Positions 6,880 through 14,292 of a DNA stretch of 20,768 nt are shown here, piece after piece (the first letter of the stretch is position 1; each line of letters begins with the position of its first letter). The position numbers and the translations under genes were made by a program. A model generated the notes under the pieces. It had not been told where the DNA came from and made no database searches. It was given only the letters and a program-made list of their open reading frames with translations. This stretch comes from Pseudomonadota bacterium (GTDB taxonomy: Bacteria; Pseudomonadota; Alphaproteobacteria; Rhizobiales; Devosiaceae), in contig JAEYZJ010000014.1 of NCBI GenBank assembly GCA_023430705.1, forward strand, positions 1-20,768, given 5' to 3'.

Positions 6880-7737
6880 ATGTCAGACGTGCTCGAGAAG
6901 TTCGATCTCGACAATCCGGTGCTGCCCCGCTCGATCCGCAAGAAGGCGCTCGGCTCCGGCGGCTATCCTTACGACGAGAAGATGGACAGCGAGGAGTACG
7001 ACGTCCAGATGCTGCAGGTGCAGCGGCAGCTGGCCCTGCTGCAACACGACCAGGGGAGGACCGGCAAGCGGGTCGTCATCGTGTTCGAGGGTCGGGACGC
7101 AGGGGGCAAGGGCGGCTCGATCGCGAGCTACCTCAAGAACCTCAACCCCCGCTACAATATGGGCGTAGCCCTGCCCAAGCCGTCCGACCGGGAGCGGACG
7201 CAGTGGTACTTCCAGCGCTATCTCGACTGGATGCCGGCGGCCGGCGAGCAGGTGCTGTTCGACCGCAGCTGGTACAACCGGGCCGGCGTGGAGCCGGTGA
7301 TGGGCTTCTGCACCCAGGAAGAGACCGACAAGTTCCTCGAGGAAGTGCCGGCGTTCGAGAAGATGCTGGTGCGTGACGGCATCCACCTGTTCAAGTTCTG
7401 GCTCTCGATCGGGCGCGAGATGCAGATCAAGCGGTTCCATGACCGCCGCCACGATCCGCTCAAGGTGTGGAAGCTGTCGCCGATCGACCTCGAGGCGCTG
7501 AAGCGCTTCGATGACTACGGCCGGGCGCGAAACCGCATGCTGGAAGCCAGCCATTCGGAGCACGCGCCATGGCGGATCGTGCTCAACAACGACAAGAAGC
7601 GAGGACGGCTCGCCATCATCCGCTCGGTGCTGCATGCCCTCGACTACGAGGGCAAGGATGGCAGGCTGATCGGAGAGGTGGACGACAAGATCGTCCTGAA
7701 GCCGGGCGCTTTCCTGAAGACCCACAGCGAGTTGTAG
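6880..7737 (+). CDS. ppk2: Polyphosphate kinase 2 (PPK2 class I type)
   Basis: PPK2 enzymes move phosphate between polyphosphate and nucleoside diphosphates. Single-domain class I members mainly use polyphosphate to make ATP or GTP from ADP or GDP. The 285-residue protein shows Walker A FEGRDAGGKGGS (69-80) and the Walker B/lid segment LFDRSWYNRAGVEPVMGFC (126-144), both diagnostic of PPK2. It also has KFWLSIGREMQIKRF and the KVWKLSPIDLEALKRFDDY segment. I chose the ATG at 6880 because GGGAGG lies 7 bases upstream. An in-frame GTG at 6874 is too close to that site. It diverges from phoR across 97 bp holding a Pho-like box. That suggests that polyphosphate mobilisation or storage is tied to phosphate status. 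The direction of the reaction in the cell cannot be read from sequence. Confidence 0.95.
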   Translation: MSDVLEKFDLDNPVLPRSIRKKALGSGGYPYDEKMDSEEYDVQMLQVQRQLALLQHDQGRTGKRVVIVFEGRDAGGKGGSIASYLKNLNPRYNMGVALPKPSDRERTQWYFQRYLDWMPAAGEQVLFDRSWYNRAGVEPVMGFCTQEETDKFLEEVPAFEKMLVRDGIHLFKFWLSIGREMQIKRFHDRRHDPLKVWKLSPIDLEALKRFDDYGRARNRMLEASHSEHAPWRIVLNNDKKRGRLAIIRSVLHALDYEGKDGRLIGEVDDKIVLKPGAFLKTHSEL

Positions 7738-7745
7738 CCGATGGA

Positions 7746-7761
7746 TTGACCACTCGGTCAA
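7746..7761 (+). promoter_or_regulatory. Operator-like palindrome and possible promoter of the gamma-glutamyl-amine operon
   Basis: TTGACC-ACTC-GGTCAA is a perfect 6+4+6 inverted repeat, 103 bases upstream of the first operon gene. Its left arm is also a 5/6 match to a -35 hexamer, with a weak TCAATT (-10) 17 bases further on. The form resembles operators of dimeric repressors such as TetR-family proteins. No regulator gene is adjacent. The repeat is seen directly; regulator and promoter are inferred. Confidence 0.45.
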
Positions 7762-7782
7762 AACCTCGTCAATTGCCAAGTA

Positions 7783-7858
7783 ACGTTCGGCACCTGCGAT
7801 CCGGTTTGCGAACGTCAGCGCAGGGGCGAGGCCTTCTGGCCAGCACGTCCCGCAGGGG
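7783..7858 (+). promoter_or_regulatory. Structured leader with a possible anti-Shine-Dalgarno pairing
   Basis: Two long-range pairings can be drawn in the leader: ACGTTCG (7783-7789) with CGAACGT (7809-7815), and CCTGCG (7793-7798) with CGCAGG (7819-7824). They interleave like a pseudoknot. The 8-base word CGCAGGGG occurs twice, at 7819-7826 and at 7851-7858. The second copy includes the ribosome binding site AGGGG, 5 bases before the ATG at 7864. CCTGCG can pair with either copy, so the first copy could act as a decoy that frees the second. This may be chance in GC-rich DNA. Confidence 0.3.
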
Positions 7859-7863
7859 TCGGT

Positions 7864-8700
7864 ATGGTGGGGCACCAATACGACGCGAGTCGCGAGTCGA
7901 GCGTCGTGCCGCCAGTGCAGGTCTTCAACGCGACGGGGCGATCGCCCTTCGTGTTTGCCTGTGACCATGCGTCGAACCGCTTCCCCGCGCCCCATGGCGA
8001 CCTGGGCCTGACGCCGCACCAGCGCCTGATGCACATTGCCTGGGATCCGGGTGCGCTGGCCGTGGCGCTGGAATTGAGCGACGCGCTCGATGCGCCCCTC
8101 GTCGCCTCCACGGTGAGCCGGCTGGTCATCGACTGCAACCGCCGGCACGATGCGCCCGACCTGATCCCGATCATTTCGGAGCGCACCGAGATCCCCGGCA
8201 ACGCCGGCGTGGGCGACAACGAGCGAGCACGACGCATCGGGGCCTATCACGAACCATTCCACGCCGCGATCGAGGACGTGCTGGACCGGCGCAAGGCCGC
8301 GGGGACCGACACCATCCTCGTGACGATCCACTCGTTCACGCCGGTCTACAAGGACGTGCAGCGGCCGTGGCCGATCGGGCTGATCCACGCGCACGACGCC
8401 CGGTTCACCGCGGCGCTGCGCGATGCGCTGGTGGCCGCGGATGCCGGGCTCGAGGTCGGCTGGAACCAGCCCTACTCGGCGCTCAACGGCGTCACCTACA
8501 CGCTCGAGCACCACGGCGAGGAACGCGGGCTCGAAGCCACCATGATCGAAATCCGCCATGACGAAATTCTCGAACCAGAGGGGGTTGCCCGCTGGGCTGC
8601 CCGACTGGCCCGGGGCCTCACCGCCGCGCTGGGGGCGCGGGGCGCGGCAACGGCAACGTCGCCTACCGACCAGAACACGTCAGTTCCAAGGAGGGTTTGA
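7864..8700 (+). CDS. N-formylglutamate amidohydrolase-family hydrolase (candidate gamma-glutamyl-amide hydrolase)
   Basis: The family (FGase, PF05013; HutG-like) is metal-dependent and cleaves N-formylglutamate to glutamate and formate. In the 278-residue product I see the family blocks SPFVFACDHASNRFP (27-41), STVSRLVIDCNRRHDAPDLIP (82-102), ILVTIHSFTPVYKD (151-164) and EIRHDEI near the C-terminus. No other hut gene is present. It is the first gene of an operon with a permease, a glutamine-synthetase-like ligase and two dehydrogenases. I therefore infer that the substrate may be a gamma-glutamyl amide made by that pathway, giving glutamate plus the oxidised amine. Plain N-formylglutamate remains possible. 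The ATG at 7864 has AGGGG 5 bases upstream. The stop overlaps the permease start (TGATG), implying coupled translation. The first 20 residues are not conserved. Confidence 0.88.
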   Translation: MVGHQYDASRESSVVPPVQVFNATGRSPFVFACDHASNRFPAPHGDLGLTPHQRLMHIAWDPGALAVALELSDALDAPLVASTVSRLVIDCNRRHDAPDLIPIISERTEIPGNAGVGDNERARRIGAYHEPFHAAIEDVLDRRKAAGTDTILVTIHSFTPVYKDVQRPWPIGLIHAHDARFTAALRDALVAADAGLEVGWNQPYSALNGVTYTLEHHGEERGLEATMIEIRHDEILEPEGVARWAARLARGLTAALGARGAATATSPTDQNTSVPRRV

Positions 8701-10220
8701 TGGCTGACATTCCTAGTGCCACGGGCACGCAGGCGGGTGGGGTGAAATACGCCACCCGCGACAAGAGCTACTTCGAAAAGCGCGGACTGCAGCGCTATGC
8801 CGGCATCTGGTCGCTGTGGGCGCTGGGTGTCGGAGCGGTGATCTCGGGCCACTTCTCCGGCTGGAACCTCGGCTTCGCCACGGGCGGCTGGGGCGGGATG
8901 CTGGTGGCAGGCATCATCATCGCGATCATGTACCTGGGCCTCACCTTCTCGATCGCCGAGATGAGCCCGGCGCTGCCGCACACCGGCGCCGCGTACTCGT
9001 TCGCGCGCAGCTCGATGGGCCCATGGGGAGGCTTCATCACCGGGCTCTTCGAGAACGTCGAGTACGTGCTGACGCCCGCGGTGATCTGCACGTTCATCTC
9101 GGCCTATTTCGGCTCGATCACGGGACTGGACACCTCGCTCTATCCAGTGCTGTGGGTCGTGTTCTACGTCGTCTTCCTCGCCCTCAACATCTTCGGCGTG
9201 GCGCTGAGCTACAAGGTGACGCTTGCGGTGACGCTGATCTCGCTCGCCGGCCTCGCGTTCTTCTACATCAGCGCCTTCGGGCATATCGACTTCTCCCGCT
9301 GGGCGCTGAACATCGCGCCGGACGGTTCGGAACTGCCGCAGGGCGGGGGCGAACTGTTCCCGCTCGGCTTCGGAGGCGTGCTCGCCACCCTGCCCTTCGC
9401 GGTGTGGCTGTTCCTCGCCATCGAGCAGGTGCCGCTGGCGGCCGAGGAATCGGTCGATCCCAAGCGGGACATGCCCAAGGGGATCATGCTCGGCTTTGCC
9501 ACGCTGGCGTTGTCGGCGTTCCTGATGGTGTTCCTCAACCCCTCGATCGCGGGGGTGGGATCGTACGCGCTGGGTTCGTCGCTGGAGCCGGCCCTCGACG
9601 GCGTCCGCGCCATGTTCCCGGATGTCGCGTGGGCCGCATCGGTGTTCGGCATCGTGGCGCTGATCGGGCTCGTCGCGTCGTTCCACACCATCCTCTATGC
9701 GCAGGGCCGGCAGGTCTATTCGCTGAGCCGGGCGGGCTACTTCCCCTCGGCACTGTCGGAGACGCACACGCGGTACAAGACACCGCACCTGGCCATGATC
9801 TCCGGCGCGGCGCTGGGCCTGGGCGTGATGCTGGTGATCTGGTACGCCAATGGCGGCGGCGGACCGGGCGAGACGCAGCTGGGCGACGACATCATCGCCT
9901 CGGTGCTGCTCAACATGGCCGTGTTCGGCGCGATGCTGAGCTACATCATGCAGGCGGTGAGCTTCATCCTCCTGCGGCGCAACCTGCCCGGCATCGAACG
10001 GCCGTTCCGCAGCCCGGTGGGCGTGCCCGGCGCGGCGCTGACCATCATCATCGCGGTGGTGACGCTGTCCTACCAGGTCCAGGACCCGAACTTCTTCCGC
10101 GGGGTCATCTGGGTGATCGTCTGGTGCGCGGTCGGCATCGTCTACTTCGCGCTGGTCGGCCGGCACAAGCTCATCCTCTCGCCCGAGGAAGAGTTCGCGC
10201 TCGAACACGCCAAGAAATAA
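8700..10220 (+). CDS. APC-superfamily permease, ethanolamine-permease-like
   Basis: This is an inner-membrane amine or amino-acid importer of 506 residues with about twelve hydrophobic segments. The N-terminal part, LWALGVGAVISGHFSGWNLG (39-58), resembles the ethanolamine permease (EAT) branch of the APC superfamily more than general amino-acid permeases. So do the following helix with FSIAEMSPALPHTGAAYSFA (83-102) and the GPWGGFITGLFENVEYVLTP segment (107-126). The intracellular stretch EQVPLAAEESVDPKRDMPKG is a common APC feature. The ATG at 8700 overlaps the previous stop by one base and has an AAGGAGG 4 bases upstream, the best ribosome binding site in the operon. An in-frame TTG at 8697 is not favoured. 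Substrate is inferred: ethanolamine or a related small amine, supported by the ligase and alcohol dehydrogenase downstream. Confidence 0.9.
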   Translation: MADIPSATGTQAGGVKYATRDKSYFEKRGLQRYAGIWSLWALGVGAVISGHFSGWNLGFATGGWGGMLVAGIIIAIMYLGLTFSIAEMSPALPHTGAAYSFARSSMGPWGGFITGLFENVEYVLTPAVICTFISAYFGSITGLDTSLYPVLWVVFYVVFLALNIFGVALSYKVTLAVTLISLAGLAFFYISAFGHIDFSRWALNIAPDGSELPQGGGELFPLGFGGVLATLPFAVWLFLAIEQVPLAAEESVDPKRDMPKGIMLGFATLALSAFLMVFLNPSIAGVGSYALGSSLEPALDGVRAMFPDVAWAASVFGIVALIGLVASFHTILYAQGRQVYSLSRAGYFPSALSETHTRYKTPHLAMISGAALGLGVMLVIWYANGGGGPGETQLGDDIIASVLLNMAVFGAMLSYIMQAVSFILLRRNLPGIERPFRSPVGVPGAALTIIIAVVTLSYQVQDPNFFRGVIWVIVWCAVGIVYFALVGRHKLILSPEEEFALEHAKK

Positions 10221-10226
10221 GCTCCC

Positions 10227-10250
10227 GGGAGCCGCGGCCGCGCGGCTCCC
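10227..10250 (+). promoter_or_regulatory. Intercistronic stem-loop after the permease gene
   Basis: A perfect 10-bp stem GGGAGCCGCG/CGCGGCTCCC with a GCCG loop begins 7 bases after the permease stop. It is followed by ATTCCCGG, not a T-run, and the next gene starts 37 bases on in the same direction. It is more likely an RNA-stabilising or attenuating element inside the operon than a full terminator. Confidence 0.6.
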
Positions 10251-10286
10251 ATTCCCGGCAAACCATCAATGTACAGGGAGTTCCTC

Positions 10287-11648
10287 ATGGCCGCCTATTC
10301 GCTCGACCAGCTGAAGGCCGATGTGAAGGCCGGAACCATCGACACCGTGCTGGTCGCCTTTCCCGACATGCAGGGTCGCCTGATCGGCAAGCGCTTCCAG
10401 GCCGAGTTCTTCCTCGACGGCGCGATCGAGGAGACGCATGGCTGCGACTACCTGCTGGCCAACGACATCGACATGGAGCCGGTGCCCGGATACGAGGCGG
10501 CCAACTGGGCCCGCGGGTACGGCGACTTCGTGATGAAGCCGGACGCGACGACGCTGATGAAGGCTGCATGGCTCGAGGGTACGGCGATCATCCTCGCGGA
10601 CCTCGTCGACCACCATCATCACGAGCCGGTCCCGCATTCGCCGCGCGCCATCCTCAAGGGTCAGCTCAAGCGGCTCGAGAAACTGGGGCTGACGGCGAAC
10701 TTCGCCTCCGAGCTCGAATTCTACCTCTTCGACGACGGCTTCCGGACGGCCTTCGAAAAGGGCTACCGCGACCTCGTCACGGCCGGGTACTACATTCAGG
10801 ACTACCACATCTTCCAGACGACCAAGGAGGAGAGCGTGCTGCGCGACATGCGCCGGCAGCTCCAGGCCTCGGGCATTCCGGTGGAGAATTCGAAGGGCGA
10901 ATGGGGGCCCGGCCAGGAAGAGCTGAACGTGCGCTATGCCGACGCGCTCACGATGGCCGACCGGCATGTGGTGATGAAGAACGCGATGAAGGAGATCGCG
11001 CACGCCCACGGGAGATCGATCACCTTCATGGCCAAGTGGGACTATGGACTGGCCGGCTCGTCCAGCCACATCCACATGTCGCTGGCTGACAGGAAGGGCA
11101 ACACGTTCTTCGCGCCCAAGGCGGAGTTCGGCATGAGCGAGATCATGCGGCAATACGTGGCAGGACTGCTGAAGTATGCCCATGACGTGACCTATTTCCT
11201 CGCCCCCTACATCAACTCCTACAAGCGCTTCCAGGCCGGCACGTTCGCACCGACCAAGGCGATCTGGAGCCGCGACAACCGCACGGCGGGCTTCCGCCTC
11301 TGCGGCGAGGGCACGAAGGGCGTGCGCATCGAGTGCCGCATCGGTGGAGCGGACCTCAACCCGTACCTGGCGTTCGCGGCGCTGATCGCGGCGGGCCTCG
11401 CCGGCATCGAGGAGAAGCTGCCGCTCGAGGCGCCCTATTCCGGCGATGCCTATGTGGGCGAGGCGCTGCGCGAGGTTCCCAAGACGCTGCGCGACGCCAT
11501 TGCGGCGCTCAAAGGGTCGGAAATGCTCAAGGCGGCGCTCGGGGAACAGGTGGTGAGCCACTACGTCCATACCGGCAACTGGGAGCAGTTCGAGTATGAC
11601 CGGCGCGTCACCGATTGGGAGTTGAAGCGCGGGTTCGAGCGCAGCTAG
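10287..11648 (+). CDS. Glutamine-synthetase-like gamma-glutamyl-amine ligase
   Basis: The 453-residue protein is a GlnA-fold ligase that joins glutamate to an amine with ATP. Metal and substrate motifs are present: ASELEFYLF (140-148; Glu142 and Glu144), WGPGQEELN (206-214), SSSHIHMS (258-265), APTKAIWSRDNRTAGFR (321-337) and RIECRIGGADLNPYLAFAA (347-365). The usual GSGMH around the catalytic histidine is replaced by GSSSHIH. The classical adenylylation-site tyrosine motif of housekeeping GlnA is not visible. These traits fit the PuuA, IpuC or GlnA4-like group that makes gamma-glutamyl amides of putrescine, isopropylamine or ethanolamine. Gene context with an ethanolamine-type permease and an alcohol dehydrogenase favours an amino alcohol. 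I chose the ATG at 10287 with AGGGAG 6 bases upstream over an in-frame ATG at 10269. ALDH follows after 28 bases. Confidence 0.9.
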   Translation: MAAYSLDQLKADVKAGTIDTVLVAFPDMQGRLIGKRFQAEFFLDGAIEETHGCDYLLANDIDMEPVPGYEAANWARGYGDFVMKPDATTLMKAAWLEGTAIILADLVDHHHHEPVPHSPRAILKGQLKRLEKLGLTANFASELEFYLFDDGFRTAFEKGYRDLVTAGYYIQDYHIFQTTKEESVLRDMRRQLQASGIPVENSKGEWGPGQEELNVRYADALTMADRHVVMKNAMKEIAHAHGRSITFMAKWDYGLAGSSSHIHMSLADRKGNTFFAPKAEFGMSEIMRQYVAGLLKYAHDVTYFLAPYINSYKRFQAGTFAPTKAIWSRDNRTAGFRLCGEGTKGVRIECRIGGADLNPYLAFAALIAAGLAGIEEKLPLEAPYSGDAYVGEALREVPKTLRDAIAALKGSEMLKAALGEQVVSHYVHTGNWEQFEYDRRVTDWELKRGFERS

Positions 11649-11676
11649 AACAGCCGCGACAGCAGACAGGTGACAC

Positions 11677-13059
11677 ATGACCGACAAGGTCCAGATCGTC
11701 TCGCCGATCGACGGGCGGGTATACGCCGAGCGACCGGTGGCCTCTCAAGCGGAGATCGCCGCTGCGGTCGCGAGAACGCGACGGGCCCGCGAGGTGTGGG
11801 GCGAGATCACCGTCAGGGAACGGGTCACGTTCCTCGAGAGCTTCCTCGCAGCGCTGCTCGCCAAGAACGACGAGATCGTCCCCGAACTCGCCTGGCAGAT
11901 GGGCCGGCCGGTGCGCTATGGCGGCGAGAAGCGAGGGGTCGAGGAGCGCTCGCGCTACATGATCGGCATCGCCGAAGACGCGCTGAAGCCTTCGATGCGG
12001 CCCGACAAGGAGGGGTTCGAGCGCTGGATCGCGCGTGAGCCGCTCGGCACGGTGATGGTGATCGCGCCGTGGAACTACCCGTACCTGACGGCGGTCAATT
12101 CGATCGTGCCGGCGCTGATGGCGGGCAATGCGGTGATCCTCAAGCATGCGTCGCAGACGCTGCTGGCGGGCGAGCGATTTGCCGAGGCGTTCAAGGCGGC
12201 AGGGTTGCCGGACGGGCTGTTCCAGAACCTCGTGCTGAACCACGCCGACACCGAAAAGCTGATCGGCTCGGGGGCAATCGACCACATAAACTTCACCGGT
12301 TCGGTGGAGGGCGGGCGGCGCATAGAGCGCGCGGCGGCCGGCACGTTCGCAACGCTCGGGCTCGAGCTCGGCGGCAAGGATCCGGCCTATGTGCGCGCCG
12401 ATGCCAACATCTCGCATGCGGCGGAGAACCTCGTCGACGGCTCGTTCTTCAACTCCGGACAGAGCTGCTGCGGGGTGGAGCGCATCTATGTGCATGCCGA
12501 CGTCTACGACCGGTTCGTCAGGGACTTCGTCGAGGTGGCCCGGAGCTGGACGCTGGGCAATCCGCTCGAAGCCGACACCGTCGTCGGGCCGATGGCCACG
12601 GGACGCTTCGCAGACCTCGTGCGCGGACAGACGCTCGAGGCCCTGCGCAAGGGGGCGAAGGCACATCTCAACTGGAAGCACAGCCGCGATGCGGACGGCT
12701 CGCCCTATCTGGCGCCGGAGGTGCTGACCGACGTGAACCACCAGATGGCAGTGATGCGCGAGGAGAGCTTCGGCCCCGTGGTCGGCATCATGAAGGTGCG
12801 CGACGACAGCGAGGCGATCGAACTCATGAACGACAGTCCCTATGGGCTGACGGCCTCGATCTGGACCGAGGATCTGCGGGCAGCAGCAAGGATCGGCTCG
12901 AAGGTGGAGACGGGAACCGTGTTCGCCAACCGCTGCGACTATCTCGACCCCGCACTCGTCTGGACCGGGGTCAAGGACACCGGCAAGGGCGGCGCGCTGA
13001 GCGAGATCGGCTATGCCAACCTGACGCAGCCCAAGAGCTATCACCTGCGGCGGGTCTAG
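11677..13059 (+). CDS. NAD(P)-dependent aldehyde dehydrogenase
   Basis: This oxidises an aldehyde to a carboxylate. The 460-residue protein has the ALDH fold signatures: VIAPWNYPYLTAVNSIVPAL (128-147; oxyanion Asn133), INFTGSVEGG (204-213) for cofactor binding, LELGGKDP (229-236) with general base Glu230, and FFNSGQSCCGVER (257-269) with nucleophile Cys264. The late EESFGPVVG motif is also present. It is slightly shorter than common ALDHs (about 480-500). The C-terminal part LVWTGVKDTGKGGALSEIGY matches the family end. The ATG at 11677 has a weak ACAGGTG site upstream. In this operon it most likely oxidises the gamma-glutamylated aldehyde (for ethanolamine, to gamma-glutamylglycine), by analogy to PuuC in putrescine breakdown. 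That substrate is inferred. Confidence 0.93.
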   Translation: MTDKVQIVSPIDGRVYAERPVASQAEIAAAVARTRRAREVWGEITVRERVTFLESFLAALLAKNDEIVPELAWQMGRPVRYGGEKRGVEERSRYMIGIAEDALKPSMRPDKEGFERWIAREPLGTVMVIAPWNYPYLTAVNSIVPALMAGNAVILKHASQTLLAGERFAEAFKAAGLPDGLFQNLVLNHADTEKLIGSGAIDHINFTGSVEGGRRIERAAAGTFATLGLELGGKDPAYVRADANISHAAENLVDGSFFNSGQSCCGVERIYVHADVYDRFVRDFVEVARSWTLGNPLEADTVVGPMATGRFADLVRGQTLEALRKGAKAHLNWKHSRDADGSPYLAPEVLTDVNHQMAVMREESFGPVVGIMKVRDDSEAIELMNDSPYGLTASIWTEDLRAAARIGSKVETGTVFANRCDYLDPALVWTGVKDTGKGGALSEIGYANLTQPKSYHLRRV

Positions 13060-13062
13060 GAG

Positions 13063-13083
13063 ATCCCCCGCCTCGGTGGGGAT
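13063..13083 (+). promoter_or_regulatory. Weak intercistronic stem-loop between ALDH and alcohol dehydrogenase genes
   Basis: ATCCCC (13063-13068) and GGGGAT (13078-13083) form a 6-bp stem with a 9-base loop, starting 3 bases after the ALDH stop. There is no T-run. It may tune expression of the last gene. Chance is possible. Confidence 0.35.
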
Positions 13084-13127
13084 GACATCAGTGTGGCGAC
13101 GGCCCCGGTGGCCAGGAGAAGAGACAA

Positions 13128-14282
13128 ATGACCAAGGCCAACTGGAATTATCCCACCACGATCAAGTTCGGGCCGGGGCGGATCGCGGAGCTGCCGGAAG
13201 CGCTGAAGACGGCGGGCATCACCCGGCCGCTGCTGGTGACGGACGCCGGTCTGGTGAACCTGCCGGTGACGCAGAACACGCTCAAGCTGCTGCGCGAGGC
13301 GGGCTACGAGGTCGGGGTGTTCGCCGACGTGAAGCCGAACCCCGTGGCGGCGAACGTCAGTGCCGGCATCGACGCCTTGCGCCGGGGCGGGCATGACGGG
13401 GTGATCGCCTTCGGCGGCGGCTCGGGGCTCGACACTGGCAAGGTGATCGCCTTCATGGCCGGACAGACCCGGCCGATGTGGGACTTCGAGGACATCGGGG
13501 ACTGGTGGACGCGCGCCGATCCCAAGGGAATCCTGCCCATCGTGGCGGTGCCGACGACCGCCGGCACCGGCTCGGAAGTGGGACGCGCGGGAGTCATCAC
13601 CGACGAGACGACGCACACCAAGAAGGTGATCTTCCATCCGCTGATGATGCCCAAGGTGGTGATTGCGGACCCCGAACTCACGGTCGGCATGCCCCGGTTC
13701 ATCACCGTGGGGACCGGATTCGACGCGCTGGCGCATTGCCTCGAGGCCTATTGCGCCAATGGCTACCATCCGCTGGCAGACGGCATCGCGGTGGAAGGCG
13801 TGCGGCTGGCGCTCGAGAACCTGCCCAAGGTCGTGGCCAACCCGAACGACATCGAGGCGCGCGGGCACATGATGAGCGCGGCGGCGATGGGAGCGACGGC
13901 GTTCCAGAAGGGCCTCGGCGCCATTCATTCGCTCAGCCATCCGGTGGGCGCGCTCCACGACACGCACCACGGCATGACGAACGCGGTGTTCATGCCTTAC
14001 GTGCTGACGGCGAACCGCGATGCGATCGAGGCCAGGATCGCTCGCCTCGCGGCCTATTGCGGGCTGAGCCCGAACTTCGAAGCGTTCCTCCACACGATCA
14101 ACGGCCTGCGCGCCAAGCTCAATGTCCCCAACACGTTGCGGGACTTCGGTATCGGCGGTGAAAATCGCGAGCTGATCGGAGACATGGCCATCGTCGACCC
14201 GACTGCCGGCGGCAACCCGCTGGAGCTGACGAGGGACCGGGCCCTCGAGATCTTCGACCGCGCGATGGACGGGCGACTGTAG
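13128..14282 (+). CDS. Iron-containing (type III) alcohol dehydrogenase
   Basis: This cytoplasmic enzyme interconverts an alcohol and an aldehyde with NAD(P). The 384-residue protein has the nucleotide motif GGGSGLDTGK (96-105), the PTTAGTGSE block (142-150), and the metal ligands Asp199, His203, His267 and His281. The last two lie in GAIHSLSHPVGALHDTHHG. Ligand spacing (4, 64 and 14 residues) matches the FucO type. Length is normal for the family. The ATG at 13128 has AGGAG about 9 bases upstream. It ends the operon, 68 bases after the ALDH gene, and its stop lies 10 bases from the stop of the convergent dehydrogenase gene. In context it would oxidise the hydroxyl group of the gamma-glutamylated amino alcohol before the ALDH step. 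PuuABCD-type putrescine breakdown needs no such enzyme, so its presence argues for an alcohol substrate. Confidence 0.94.
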   Translation: MTKANWNYPTTIKFGPGRIAELPEALKTAGITRPLLVTDAGLVNLPVTQNTLKLLREAGYEVGVFADVKPNPVAANVSAGIDALRRGGHDGVIAFGGGSGLDTGKVIAFMAGQTRPMWDFEDIGDWWTRADPKGILPIVAVPTTAGTGSEVGRAGVITDETTHTKKVIFHPLMMPKVVIADPELTVGMPRFITVGTGFDALAHCLEAYCANGYHPLADGIAVEGVRLALENLPKVVANPNDIEARGHMMSAAAMGATAFQKGLGAIHSLSHPVGALHDTHHGMTNAVFMPYVLTANRDAIEARIARLAAYCGLSPNFEAFLHTINGLRAKLNVPNTLRDFGIGGENRELIGDMAIVDPTAGGNPLELTRDRALEIFDRAMDGRL

Positions 14283-14292
14283 CGACCGGCGG

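Noticed and set aside
6883..8559. 558-residue minus-strand open frame opposite ppk2 and the amidohydrolase gene
   Set aside because: No recognisable domain and it spans an intergenic region and two well-supported genes on the other strand.
8496..10208. 570-residue minus-strand open frame opposite the permease gene
   Set aside because: Composition is Arg/His/Asp/Glu-rich with no domain; the opposite strand encodes a clear APC transporter with ribosome binding site and overlap start.
8816..11089. 757-residue plus-strand frame across the permease and ligase genes
   Set aside because: It reads through two genes in a shifted frame and gives an Arg/Gly/His-rich product with no fold signal.
10287..14282. 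N-methylglutamate (methylamine) pathway as the function of the ligase operon
   Set aside because: That pathway needs N-methylglutamate synthase and dehydrogenase subunits, none of which are present; the alcohol and aldehyde dehydrogenases would have no role in it.
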